A model generated the notes under the pieces. That model had not been told where the DNA came from. It worked only from the letters and a program-made list of their open reading frames with translations, and made no database searches. Shown piece by piece: positions 8,054-15,346 of a DNA stretch of 64,000 nt. The stretch comes from Mucilaginibacter pineti (GTDB lineage: Bacteria > Bacteroidota > Bacteroidia > Sphingobacteriales > Sphingobacteriaceae). Position 1 is the stretch's first letter. Each line of letters opens with the position of its first letter. The DNA lies in contig NZ_FNAI01000018.1 in NCBI RefSeq assembly GCF_900101875.1, forward strand, positions 1 to 64,000. The letters run 5' to 3'. A program made the position numbers and the translations under genes.

Positions 8054-8655
8054 GATTGCTTTTTATATAATGTTTTAACAATTCTAATGCCTCTTTTTAT
8101 GGCATTGTTAACTTCCGAAACCGGGATATCCCAAACTTCAGCTATAGTTCGGGGAGGGCTGTTATCCAGCCATTCACAAAAAATAGCATGGTCATCTTTG
8201 TTATCTCCAAAGGCTGATTCTATTTCCTGCCAGGTTTCCTGAGCAATCAGTATTTCATCAGCCCCTTCTATAGTACGGACATCATCACTTAAAAGTTCAT
8301 CATCATTTGCATCATCGCCGGCGATAACGGTGGTTTCATCCGAACTGCCTCCTGCTTTAACAATGGAACGGGTGGATGACTTGAAATGACTTGATATCAG
8401 ACTTTTTACAACGCCTGTTAAATGAATGGTTATATCAGGGAAACGTTCATAATCCCAGGCGCGGGTACCATCGAGTACCTTTTCAATCGCCAGTGTAGCA
8501 AAATGCTCCGCATCTACGCTGTCCTTTTCAGTGCGGATCTGAAATCCGGCTTTATTTAGTTTAAAATCTGCATAGAGTACGAGTTGCTTATAAATGAGTC
8601 CCCAGGACTTTTCATCTATTGCCGCTAATCTATCCAGCGTTTGAGCATCGATCAT
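8050..8655 (-). CDS. Sigma-70/ECF-like protein (triad 1)
   Basis: A 201-residue protein. A region-2-like segment spans about 15-105 (A-I-E-K-V-L-D-G-T-R-A-W-D, then H-L-T-G-V-V-K-S-L-I-S-S-H-F) and a region-4-like HTH lies near the C-terminus (R-T-I-A-E-V-W-D-I-P-V-S-E-V-N-N-A-I-K-R). It is first in a sigma / small / ImmA operon and divergent from the DUF2188-Pycsar operon across a 117-bp spacer with a large dyad. It probably directs RNA polymerase to the island promoters. The linker (110-150) is acidic and long. Confidence 0.75.
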   Translation of the reverse strand: MIDAQTLDRLAAIDEKSWGLIYKQLVLYADFKLNKAGFQIRTEKDSVDAEHFATLAIEKVLDGTRAWDYERFPDITIHLTGVVKSLISSHFKSSTRSIVKAGGSSDETTVIAGDDANDDELLSDDVRTIEGADEILIAQETWQEIESAFGDNKDDHAIFCEWLDNSPPRTIAEVWDIPVSEVNNAIKRGIRIVKTLYKKQS

Positions 8656-8683
8656 GTAATAGGTTTTTTGGTCCTTATAAAGG

Positions 8684-8741
8684 TATGCTCTTTAAAATTA
8701 TTTTTTTGCCACGTGGCGAAAAATAAATTCTGTGGAGCATA
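8684..8741. promoter_or_regulatory. 58-bp dyad between triad 1 and the Pycsar operon
   Basis: The 10-bp palindrome GCCACGTGGC (8708-8717) is flanked by T7 on the left and GAAAAA on the right. An outer pair, TATGCTC (8684-8690) and GAGCATA (8735-8741), has exactly the same centre (8712.5). The dyad centre is about 57 bp from the sigma-like start and 60 bp from the DUF2188 start, well placed to control both directions. Confidence 0.55.
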
Positions 8742-8772
8742 TCATAGTATAGGACATTATAAATATAGCGGT

Positions 8773-9000
8773 ATGAAAGATAACAAAAATGTATTTGTCG
8801 TGAAGCACGGCAATGATTGGGCGACCAAAACGGCGGGCAACCAACGTGTAACTAAAACATTTGACACACAAAAGGAGGCTATTAATGCAGGAAGACAACA
8901 AGCGATTAAAAACCAATCAGAATTAACCATTCAAAATAAACATGGACAGTTCCGCGAGAAAAATTCTTATGGCGGTGATCCCCAAAACATTAAAGGCTAA
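8773..9000 (+). CDS. DUF2188 small protein
   Basis: A 75-residue protein with the DUF2188 pattern: V-F-V-V-K-H-G-N-D-W-A-T-K, F-D-T-Q-K-E-A-I-N-A-G-R-Q-Q-A, then H-G-Q-F-R-E-K-N-S-Y-G-G-D-P near the C-terminus. The start at 8773 gives the family length; an in-frame ATG further upstream would run into the dyad. Function is unknown. It is the first gene of the operon with the Pycsar pair, ending 1 nt before the effector start. Confidence 0.75.
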   Translation: MKDNKNVFVVKHGNDWATKTAGNQRVTKTFDTQKEAINAGRQQAIKNQSELTIQNKHGQFREKNSYGGDPQNIKG

Positions 9001-9001
9001 A

Positions 9002-9493
9002 ATGGAAAAGGAAAGATTAAAATATTGTATAGACCGCTTTGATCACTATTATGATAGTGTGAATAATAAAAGTTCGGTTTTTCTTGGCTTAAGCACATTC
9101 ATTGTTGGGGGGCTTATTGCAGGGTATTTCGCTGTCGGGCCGTTGATCAATTGTGGGTTTTGGACACATGCGTTAATGATAGTGCTCATTGGGCTGGGAG
9201 TCGCTACGATGATCACGGTAATTATGGCGGCTACGCCATTTCTAAGCACCGATACTGACTCTTTGCACTTTTTTGGCGCAATTGCCCATATGGACAGTTC
9301 CGGTTTTTGCACAAAATCAGCTACCCCATGTACTGACGAAGATGAACTGAAGGATCTGAGAAATCAAGTTCATCAACTCGCCACTGGTTTGAGAGGCAAG
9401 TTTAAAAAACTGAAAACGGCTGGCATATTGTTTACCGTACAGTTTTACCTGTTTATACCACTGTTTCTTATTATCCTTTGTAACATAAAATAA
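9002..9493 (+). CDS. pycTM: Pycsar transmembrane effector (PycTM)
   Basis: A 163-residue protein with a charged N-terminus containing R-F-D-H-Y-Y-D-S-V-N-N-K, the typical PycTM opening, then two hydrophobic segments around 35-55 and 60-82, and a third at the C-terminus (about 140-160). Pycsar effectors of this type sense cyclic pyrimidine nucleotides and damage the inner membrane. The start at 9002 is preferred over an in-frame ATG at 8942 because it follows the DUF2188 stop directly and gives the family N-terminus. The cyclase gene starts 4 bp after the stop. Confidence 0.8.
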   Translation: MEKERLKYCIDRFDHYYDSVNNKSSVFLGLSTFIVGGLIAGYFAVGPLINCGFWTHALMIVLIGLGVATMITVIMAATPFLSTDTDSLHFFGAIAHMDSSGFCTKSATPCTDEDELKDLRNQVHQLATGLRGKFKKLKTAGILFTVQFYLFIPLFLIILCNIK

Positions 9494-9497
9494 TACT

Positions 9498-10517
9498 ATG
9501 CATATATTCGACGACTACGTAAAACCGATCCGTGCTGCCATCGCCGCGGACCCCAAATCAGGTAAGCTTTATGAAACCTTGTCTTTTTCTGAAAGAAGCC
9601 TTCAAAAAGGGCTGGACTTTAAAGTTTTTAATCAACAGGTCCCTGAGAAACGTTTATTACCAAACCTTGCTGATTTCGCGCGCGAGCTCGGGTTAACACC
9701 AAATTTTGAACAGGGTTTAGGCTTACATCCAGATTTCTCTCATCTTAAACATTCAGAAAGCCTTGAAGACCATTACATCGTTTCAATGTTCGTGGATATA
9801 AAGGGCTCTACCAATCTGTTTAAAAAGTATACACCACGCACGGTTTGGATTATTACTAATACTATCCAACGCGCAGCAATTCACACCTGTTTAATTTTCG
9901 GGGGCTACGTTCATCGTCTACAGGGTGACGGCTTGTTTGTATATTTCGGTGGTAAAAACATGAAACCTGATTTAGCGGTAAAACGAGCTTTGCAGTTTTC
10001 CAGTGTGTTCACCTATTTTGTTAAAGAGGATCTGAAGAACATTTTCATAGAACAAGGAATAGAGAATATTTATACCAGGATAGGTATCGATCTCGGTTAC
10101 GATACAGACGTGATTTGGGGCATGGCAGGCATAGGTGAAATCAGTGAGGTCACCACTTGCAGTTTACATACCAGCCTGGCCAGTAAAATGCAATCATACG
10201 CTGTTAGCAATGGTATCGTTGTGGGCGATCATGTTAAAAATGAAAGTCCAGCTTTAACGGAATTTTATACACCGGTTTGCCATCGCACTCAACGCGAGAA
10301 CGACCGTTACATTTTTCAAATTCCGGAAGAACGTTTCAACTATACGCAGTATGATTTTAACTGGTTGAATTTCTTAAAAAGACAGGATTTTATCGCAACG
10401 GATTTATCCGGCCAGCTTCAATTGAAACAAAAGGCAGTGGTTATCCCTAACCGAAACATAGCTAATCTCGCACCGATTGCAGCTGTAAGCAAGCCATATT
10501 ATGGTTTTGAAAGCTAA
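9498..10517 (+). CDS. pycC: Pycsar pyrimidine cyclase (class III-like nucleotidyl cyclase)
   Basis: A 339-residue protein with a class III cyclase domain at about 90-270. Metal-binding Asp residues are seen in F-V-D-I-K-G-S-T (D100) and L-Q-G-D-G-L-F-V-Y-F (D144). The usual Asn-x3-Arg pair of adenylate cyclases reads S-L-A-S-K here, fitting the divergent Pycsar clade rather than a housekeeping cyclase. Known members make cCMP or cUMP on phage infection; which one is made here cannot be read from sequence. It sits right after its membrane effector and overlaps the E2-like gene by 17 nt. Confidence 0.8.
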   Translation: MHIFDDYVKPIRAAIAADPKSGKLYETLSFSERSLQKGLDFKVFNQQVPEKRLLPNLADFARELGLTPNFEQGLGLHPDFSHLKHSESLEDHYIVSMFVDIKGSTNLFKKYTPRTVWIITNTIQRAAIHTCLIFGGYVHRLQGDGLFVYFGGKNMKPDLAVKRALQFSSVFTYFVKEDLKNIFIEQGIENIYTRIGIDLGYDTDVIWGMAGIGEISEVTTCSLHTSLASKMQSYAVSNGIVVGDHVKNESPALTEFYTPVCHRTQRENDRYIFQIPEERFNYTQYDFNWLNFLKRQDFIATDLSGQLQLKQKAVVIPNRNIANLAPIAAVSKPYYGFES

Positions 10518-11172
10518 CTCAGTATTCGAACGCGATTTTATTACCGCTAAAGAACGCTTCCCCAAGTTAAAATATGGTTGGGATGCTAAAATTAAAATGT
10601 GGGTGATTACGGGTGAACTGGATATTTGCGATACGGCTGGTGTTTATTGGAACACTTTTCAGATCGCTATGCTGGTTCCCCGTGGCTATCCATATTGTGT
10701 ACCTATAGTTGCAGAACGTAGTGATATTGTTCCGCGCGATATTGATTGGCATATATCTCCTGAGGGAATATGTTGCCTGGACACTGACAACTCTTTAATC
10801 GCTATGTCAAAATCAGGTATAAACGTAGGCGATTTTATCGCTGAAAAAGTGTATACCTTTTTTGCTAACCAAATACATAAACTGGAAAGTAAACAATATG
10901 CCGGTGCTGAATACGCACACCATACTGCCGGAGTAATACAGTATTACGTTGAGGAATTAAATATTCCATCCGCTGAGGCAGCAATTCAAATCCTAAAAAA
11001 AGTCCTCAATAAACAAGGATTGAGCAGGAATGATAGATGTCCTTGCGGGAGTGGTCTGAAAGTAAAAAGCTGCCATGAAACCGGCATTGAAACTATCAAG
11101 TCATTTGGCCCGGTTAAAATTAAAAAGGATATTGAAAATATTGAAAAACACCTTTCCGCTGAGCCACTTTAA
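10501..11172 (+). CDS. E2-like (UBC fold) protein with C-terminal SEC-C zinc motif
   Basis: A 223-residue two-part protein. Residues 1-125 fit a prokaryotic E2-like fold: a proline-rich turn (R-G-Y-P-Y-C-V-P), then W-H-I-S-P-E-G-I-C-C-L-D with H84 and the putative catalytic Cys at 92 (or 91). Residues 172-195 form a SEC-C motif, R-N-D-R-C-P-C-G-S-G...S-C-H, with C180, C182, C191 and H192 as zinc ligands. Overlap with the cyclase gene makes it part of the Pycsar operon. It may modify or anchor an operon partner; the partner Ubl is not in this operon, but a Ubl/E1 pair exists at 31.6-33.2 kb. Confidence 0.7.
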   Translation: MVLKANSVFERDFITAKERFPKLKYGWDAKIKMWVITGELDICDTAGVYWNTFQIAMLVPRGYPYCVPIVAERSDIVPRDIDWHISPEGICCLDTDNSLIAMSKSGINVGDFIAEKVYTFFANQIHKLESKQYAGAEYAHHTAGVIQYYVEELNIPSAEAAIQILKKVLNKQGLSRNDRCPCGSGLKVKSCHETGIETIKSFGPVKIKKDIENIEKHLSAEPL

Positions 11173-11209
11173 AACTTAGGGTAGGTAGTATATTCTTGAG
11201 CCTTTGGCA

Positions 11210-12073
11210 TTAGTACTCATTAATATAAAACTTCTTATACGTTGCCTTATCCTTTCGTTGTGCTAAATTGATAACACCTGCTTCATCTGGCTCAAATGCC
11301 TTATCAAAATCAATATATACATGTAAGAAGCTGGCAAATTCGACAACCTTTTTATGCATGTCTTGTAACAATATGGCCGATTCATCGATATCTAGTCCTT
11401 TATTCGCGGTAGCTGCACTTGTAAAGCCTTGATAAGAAGTTATTAAATAGTCTGGTTGTGTTTCCAAATCCTGAATATAAATATCGGCGTGATGTTTCAA
11501 TGAGTTTGCTATACTTTTAACTTGTTTCACAGTGTCATCATTATGAAATTTATCGATCTCGTTAAGTAAGTTGATAACTTCATTTTCATATTTTTTTGGT
11601 TCCAGTGCTTTTAATAAACTTTCCCAACGACAATCTTTCAACACCCTTTTATATTTTGCTTGCGTAGTTAATTTATTGGGGTCCGTAAAATCAAATGCAA
11701 ACCAAATAATTTGCAAGAAATAATCATCACAGCTATTGTACCACAGGACTGAATTTTTTAAAAACTGACTTCTTATCCACAGCTGTCCCAAATAACCTGA
11801 ACTCCAGGTAACCGGGCTCTTATGTAGCTTTTGATGGGCTTGGGTTAGTGCAAATCTTGCAGTAGCCAATAGGCTATAAAGATGTTTAAATTTATCTAAC
11901 GCTATTATGTAACCAAAATCCATTGACGAACTCACCAAAAGAGATGAATAATGCTTATTTAGCCGATCAGGTATTAAAATCAACTTGCTAAATTGATTAT
12001 TATCTTCAACCAGTTCTTTTAACGTATAATCTTTCCCTTTGTAAGATATTTTTAATAACTCTTCGCCTTGCAT
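11210..12073 (-). CDS. Hypothetical helical protein, possibly HEPN-like
   Basis: A 287-residue, mostly helical protein of no family I can name with certainty. A segment K-S-I-A-N-S-L-K-H-H-A-D (about 190-201) resembles the N-x-L-K-H motif of Cthe_2314-type HEPN proteins. It converges on the Pycsar operon (37 bp between stops) and has no partner downstream. It could be an independent defence or regulatory gene. Confidence 0.6.
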   Translation of the reverse strand: MQGEELLKISYKGKDYTLKELVEDNNQFSKLILIPDRLNKHYSSLLVSSSMDFGYIIALDKFKHLYSLLATARFALTQAHQKLHKSPVTWSSGYLGQLWIRSQFLKNSVLWYNSCDDYFLQIIWFAFDFTDPNKLTTQAKYKRVLKDCRWESLLKALEPKKYENEVINLLNEIDKFHNDDTVKQVKSIANSLKHHADIYIQDLETQPDYLITSYQGFTSAATANKGLDIDESAILLQDMHKKVVEFASFLHVYIDFDKAFEPDEAGVINLAQRKDKATYKKFYINEY

Positions 12074-12390
12074 GATTTTTCTTTTGGCAGCAATTTAACG
12101 TAATTTACTCCAAGTACACAAACTCAAAACAAACCTGGTATTCTTACAAAGCGCACATATATTTAATATAGAAGTATATATGTTATAAGTAATAACACAA
12201 TGGCAGCATGACAAATACTGCCACCATTATCTTTGCTTAGTGCATTTAAAGTTGCAATATGAGACTGCACTGACATAATGGCAAGTTATTTATAATGTGA
12301 AAAAAAATATAAAATAAGTTATTGAATGTTTCCTTATTATTTGATAGATATTTAAACCAAAGTGAAAATCAGTCTAAAAATACTAAAGTT

Positions 12391-12408
12391 TTTGGCAAGG
12401 CCTTTGCA
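12391..12408 (+). promoter_or_regulatory. Sigma-54-type (-24/-12) promoter
   Basis: TTTGGCAAGGCCTTTGCA carries GG at 12394-12395 and GC at 12406-12407 with exactly 10 nt between them, the invariant spacing of sigma-54 promoters, and TTTGGCA / TTTGCA match the consensus TTGGCAC...TTGC. Transcription would start near 12419 towards the CBASS genes, but a terminator-like hairpin follows within about 55 nt. Confidence 0.5.
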
Positions 12409-12433
12409 GAAGAAAAATGGTTTTAAAAACGAA

Positions 12434-12473
12434 AGCCCCTTGGATGTAGGAATCCAAATGGGCTCTCTTTTTT
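12434..12473 (+). terminator. Hairpin terminator, possible attenuator or short RNA end
   Basis: An AGCCCCTTGGAT / ATCCAAATGGGCT stem is followed by CTCTCTTTTTT. It points to the right, although no plus-strand gene ends nearby, so it either ends a short RNA made from the sigma-54-like promoter or attenuates a CBASS leader. Confidence 0.55.
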
Positions 12474-12691
12474 CTAGGCTAAAGAGGGTTCTCTAAAGCA
12501 TCGCATAGTGTTATTACGCCGTAAAGGTAAAAAAAGTTTCGTTTTAGCAATTTTTTTAATCAACCGTCTCAATAACCCGCTGAAATTACTCTTCTATTAG
12601 TAACGGGTTCTGTTCCTACCAGCAATCAGAAAATAATCTGAACTCATTTATATAAATGGGTAAGGGCATTTTTTAACCAAACTTTTAAATT

Positions 12692-12829
12692 ATGAAAAAA
12701 AGTTTTACAAGACAAGAATGGAACTCTAACCAAAAAAGGAGGAACAATTTTAACACGGAGCATGTTGGAACGTCAGTGTCTATGATGCATCTTTTATTTA
12801 GGAAGGAGGCTTGTCATGGCACAAAATAA
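12692..12829 (+). CDS. Possible 45-residue leader peptide ahead of CBASS
   Basis: An open frame MKKSFTRQEW... of 45 codons whose 3' end overlaps the CD-NTase start by 14 nt, with a GGAAGGAGG stretch upstream of that start. Translational coupling is plausible. No homology is recognised and it may be non-coding. Confidence 0.3.
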   Translation: MKKSFTRQEWNSNQKRRNNFNTEHVGTSVSMMHLLFRKEACHGTK

Positions 12830-13883
12830 TTACCGTGATTTAATTAATAATGTTCGGAACAGGCTGGATCCCGAAAATCTCATCATTGAAAAATCGATCA
12901 GAGAAGAACTCGCCAGTATTAGTTACAGTGATGTATTAGAATATGTCAGGTATGCTATGAATGGTGTTGAGCCAGCTTATACCCAACGGAGCAAAGATGC
13001 CGGCGAAAATGTAAAAACGCATTTAACCAATGGAGGTATTACTAATGCAAGCTATCGCTACCAGGGCTCTATCATGACAAACACTCATGTGAAAGGTTAC
13101 AGTGATATTGATTTGTTGGTTATTTCTGATAAATTTTATAGCGTCGATGTCCATAATGTTAAGGGTATCTTAAATGAATCGTCTCGTCAAATTCACTACT
13201 CATCTAATCAGATTTTTCGTTTGCAGGTAGAAAATGCGGTAAGTAGTTATAACGGTAATTCTTTGGATGATTTGCGAAAATTACGATTGGATAGTGAATA
13301 TATTTTAAAGAATAAATACATCATACACGATCTAACCAAGCCAAAGTCAATTAAAATTACAAATAGCGGGCTAAGAAGAGATGTAGATATCGTAATCGCA
13401 AATTGGTATGACGATATCACATCAGTTATAAATGGCAAAGGTGATAACCGTGGTATACAAATTTATAACAAAGATTACCATATCCAGGGTAAGGCTGATT
13501 ATCCATTTATCAGTATAGAAAGGATCAATAATAAGAGCACTATAACCAGTGGCCGCTTAAAAAAAATGATCCGTTTCCTCAAAAATTTAAAGGGTAAATC
13601 GACATTAGCTATCGAATTAAGCAGCTTTGATTTTAACGCTATATGTTATGATATTGATCAGGCGAAATATCAAAATTTGATATTTCATCAATTGGTCCCT
13701 GTTTTATACACTCAATTAAAGACTTTGGCAACTAACCAAACCGCAGCTGATAACTTGGTATCTGTTGACGGCAGGGAATATATTTTCAGGAACCAGCCGC
13801 ACAAAATGGAGAGCCTTAAAAATTTAGTAATTGAGATTGAATCGATTGTTGCAGACTTAAAATCTAACCGTGTTTTATTATGA
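12816..13883 (+). CDS. CD-NTase (CBASS cyclic oligonucleotide synthase)
   Basis: A 355-residue cGAS/DncV-like nucleotidyltransferase. The catalytic core is seen as Y-Q-G-S (G84, S85) followed by G-Y-S-D-I-D-L-L (D97 and D99), with the third acid in R-R-D-V-D-I-V (D189/D191). Unlike PAP-type enzymes it carries the extended C-terminal helical domain typical of CD-NTases. It makes a cyclic di- or trinucleotide when phage is sensed. The next gene encodes a TIR-STING receptor and overlaps by 4 nt; STING-linked CD-NTases studied so far make c-di-GMP, so this is the likely product. Confidence 0.85.
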   Translation: MAQNNYRDLINNVRNRLDPENLIIEKSIREELASISYSDVLEYVRYAMNGVEPAYTQRSKDAGENVKTHLTNGGITNASYRYQGSIMTNTHVKGYSDIDLLVISDKFYSVDVHNVKGILNESSRQIHYSSNQIFRLQVENAVSSYNGNSLDDLRKLRLDSEYILKNKYIIHDLTKPKSIKITNSGLRRDVDIVIANWYDDITSVINGKGDNRGIQIYNKDYHIQGKADYPFISIERINNKSTITSGRLKKMIRFLKNLKGKSTLAIELSSFDFNAICYDIDQAKYQNLIFHQLVPVLYTQLKTLATNQTAADNLVSVDGREYIFRNQPHKMESLKNLVIEIESIVADLKSNRVLL

Positions 13884-14857
13884 AAAAAAGATTATTTATA
13901 GGCTCTTCAGCAGAACAGATTACCACGCTAAATGAGATCATTGCCTTAATAGGTGATGCCGCTGATTGTACACCGTGGACAAATGCTTTTGGTCATAATG
14001 AAAGTACCTTGGGTGCATTAATCAAACAAACCCGCCTGTCAGATTTTGCCATCCTACTAGCAACTAAAGATGACATTACCAAACAAAGAACAGCGACGTT
14101 AACAACCCCGAGGGATAATGTGATCTTTGAATTTGGCTTGTTTTTAGGTGCGGCCAGCCCCGACAGGTGCTTTTTGGTTGCGGAGGAAGACGCCGATCTG
14201 CCTTCTGATTTAGATGGTGTAACTGTAGCCAAATTCTCCCGTAAACCGGGTGAATATAACTCATTGGATAAAATAGTCGAGAGTATAAAAACGCAAATCA
14301 TCAAGATATCTAATCTTAGTGAGTTGGGTCTGTTACCTTCCACTGCGCTAGCCATTGGATATTATAACAGTTTTATTAAAAGAGTTTGCGAAGAAATTCA
14401 CTCCAATAACAGCATTACTATTGAGGAGAAAGAAGTCAAGGTCAAAAGCTTTAAAATAAACATCGTTATACCCGCGACCTTAGATGATTCCGGTGTGGGT
14501 AATTTCACCATGCTGTACAATAAAAAGCATGAATTGAAAGGCGCATCTACGTTCGTAGCGGCTCACGCAACCAGTAAAAGAGGTTATCCGTTTCATTTTA
14601 AGGTTGACCCGCCTGATCAAGATATGGCTAACCCAATCGATATTCATATATCAGACATACCTGGTACGTTGAGTACTATCGTAGAATGCCTTAAATTGTA
14701 TTTACCAACAGGCTTGGTCGGCTTTAATATTGATATGGCCTATCTTGAAAAGCGTGAACTTCAAAATTTCACACAGGTGCTAAAATTTTTGATTGAACGC
14801 AATGTTGCAACAAATGGGTTTGTAGAAGTAGAAACCGAAGCAAAACTCATAAATTAA
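13880..14857 (+). CDS. cap12: TIR-STING effector of CBASS
   Basis: A 325-residue fusion. Residues 1-140 are a TIR-like NADase domain (R-L-F-I-G-S-S start; R-D-N-V-I-F-E-F-G-L-F-L-G with the catalytic Glu at about 84). Residues 150-320 match bacterial STING: L-P-S-T-A-L-A-I-G-Y-Y at the start, the I-V-I-P strand, and a closing lid region with F-H-F-K-V-D-P-P. Known TIR-STINGs oligomerise on cyclic dinucleotide and degrade NAD+, stopping phage by killing the cell. Overlap with the CD-NTase makes a minimal two-gene CBASS. No Cap2/Cap3 ancillary genes are present. Confidence 0.85.
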   Translation: MKKRLFIGSSAEQITTLNEIIALIGDAADCTPWTNAFGHNESTLGALIKQTRLSDFAILLATKDDITKQRTATLTTPRDNVIFEFGLFLGAASPDRCFLVAEEDADLPSDLDGVTVAKFSRKPGEYNSLDKIVESIKTQIIKISNLSELGLLPSTALAIGYYNSFIKRVCEEIHSNNSITIEEKEVKVKSFKINIVIPATLDDSGVGNFTMLYNKKHELKGASTFVAAHATSKRGYPFHFKVDPPDQDMANPIDIHISDIPGTLSTIVECLKLYLPTGLVGFNIDMAYLEKRELQNFTQVLKFLIERNVATNGFVEVETEAKLIN

Positions 14858-15346
14858 CACCTTAAAACTCGCTTTTAACTATCCGTAGTATTGATTCCTA
14901 GAGTGAGTACTACGGATTAATGATGTATGCTTTATATAGTGTTACATTAATCGTTAAGTTAGTTCTCGTTTAGTAATACCTTTTAAAATTCGGCTGGCTT
15001 CTCAAATTAATGATAACAAGTAAAGTAATTTTATAGATAAACATAGGCACACAATTTTACCTCATATTAAAAGAATAAATTCATTTTTTTTTCGAGGATT
15101 TAAGTATTGTACGAAATGCTGTTCGTATCCGTCTATTGATATCGCCGAAAATACAAATCGGCAATCCATCTTATCGCTAACTCCTATCTTCTAGCTCCTA
15201 TTTCAAATCAACCTGGTGACCTATTAGGGATTTGTAAGTAAAGTGGGTATTTAACCCTCAGTAATACAACAAGTAGCAAATCCAGTTAAAGTCCCTCCCG
15301 CTCCTATCACGATTTATCGGTACCCAATCTCCGAAAATCAAATCGA
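14858..15346. other. Spacer after CBASS with one hairpin
   Basis: A perfect 10-bp stem, ATCCGTAGTA (14881-14890) and TACTACGGAT (14908-14917), lies just past the TIR-STING stop and may end its transcript, though no T-run follows. The rest is AT-rich with no gene or repeat that I can see. Confidence 0.45.
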
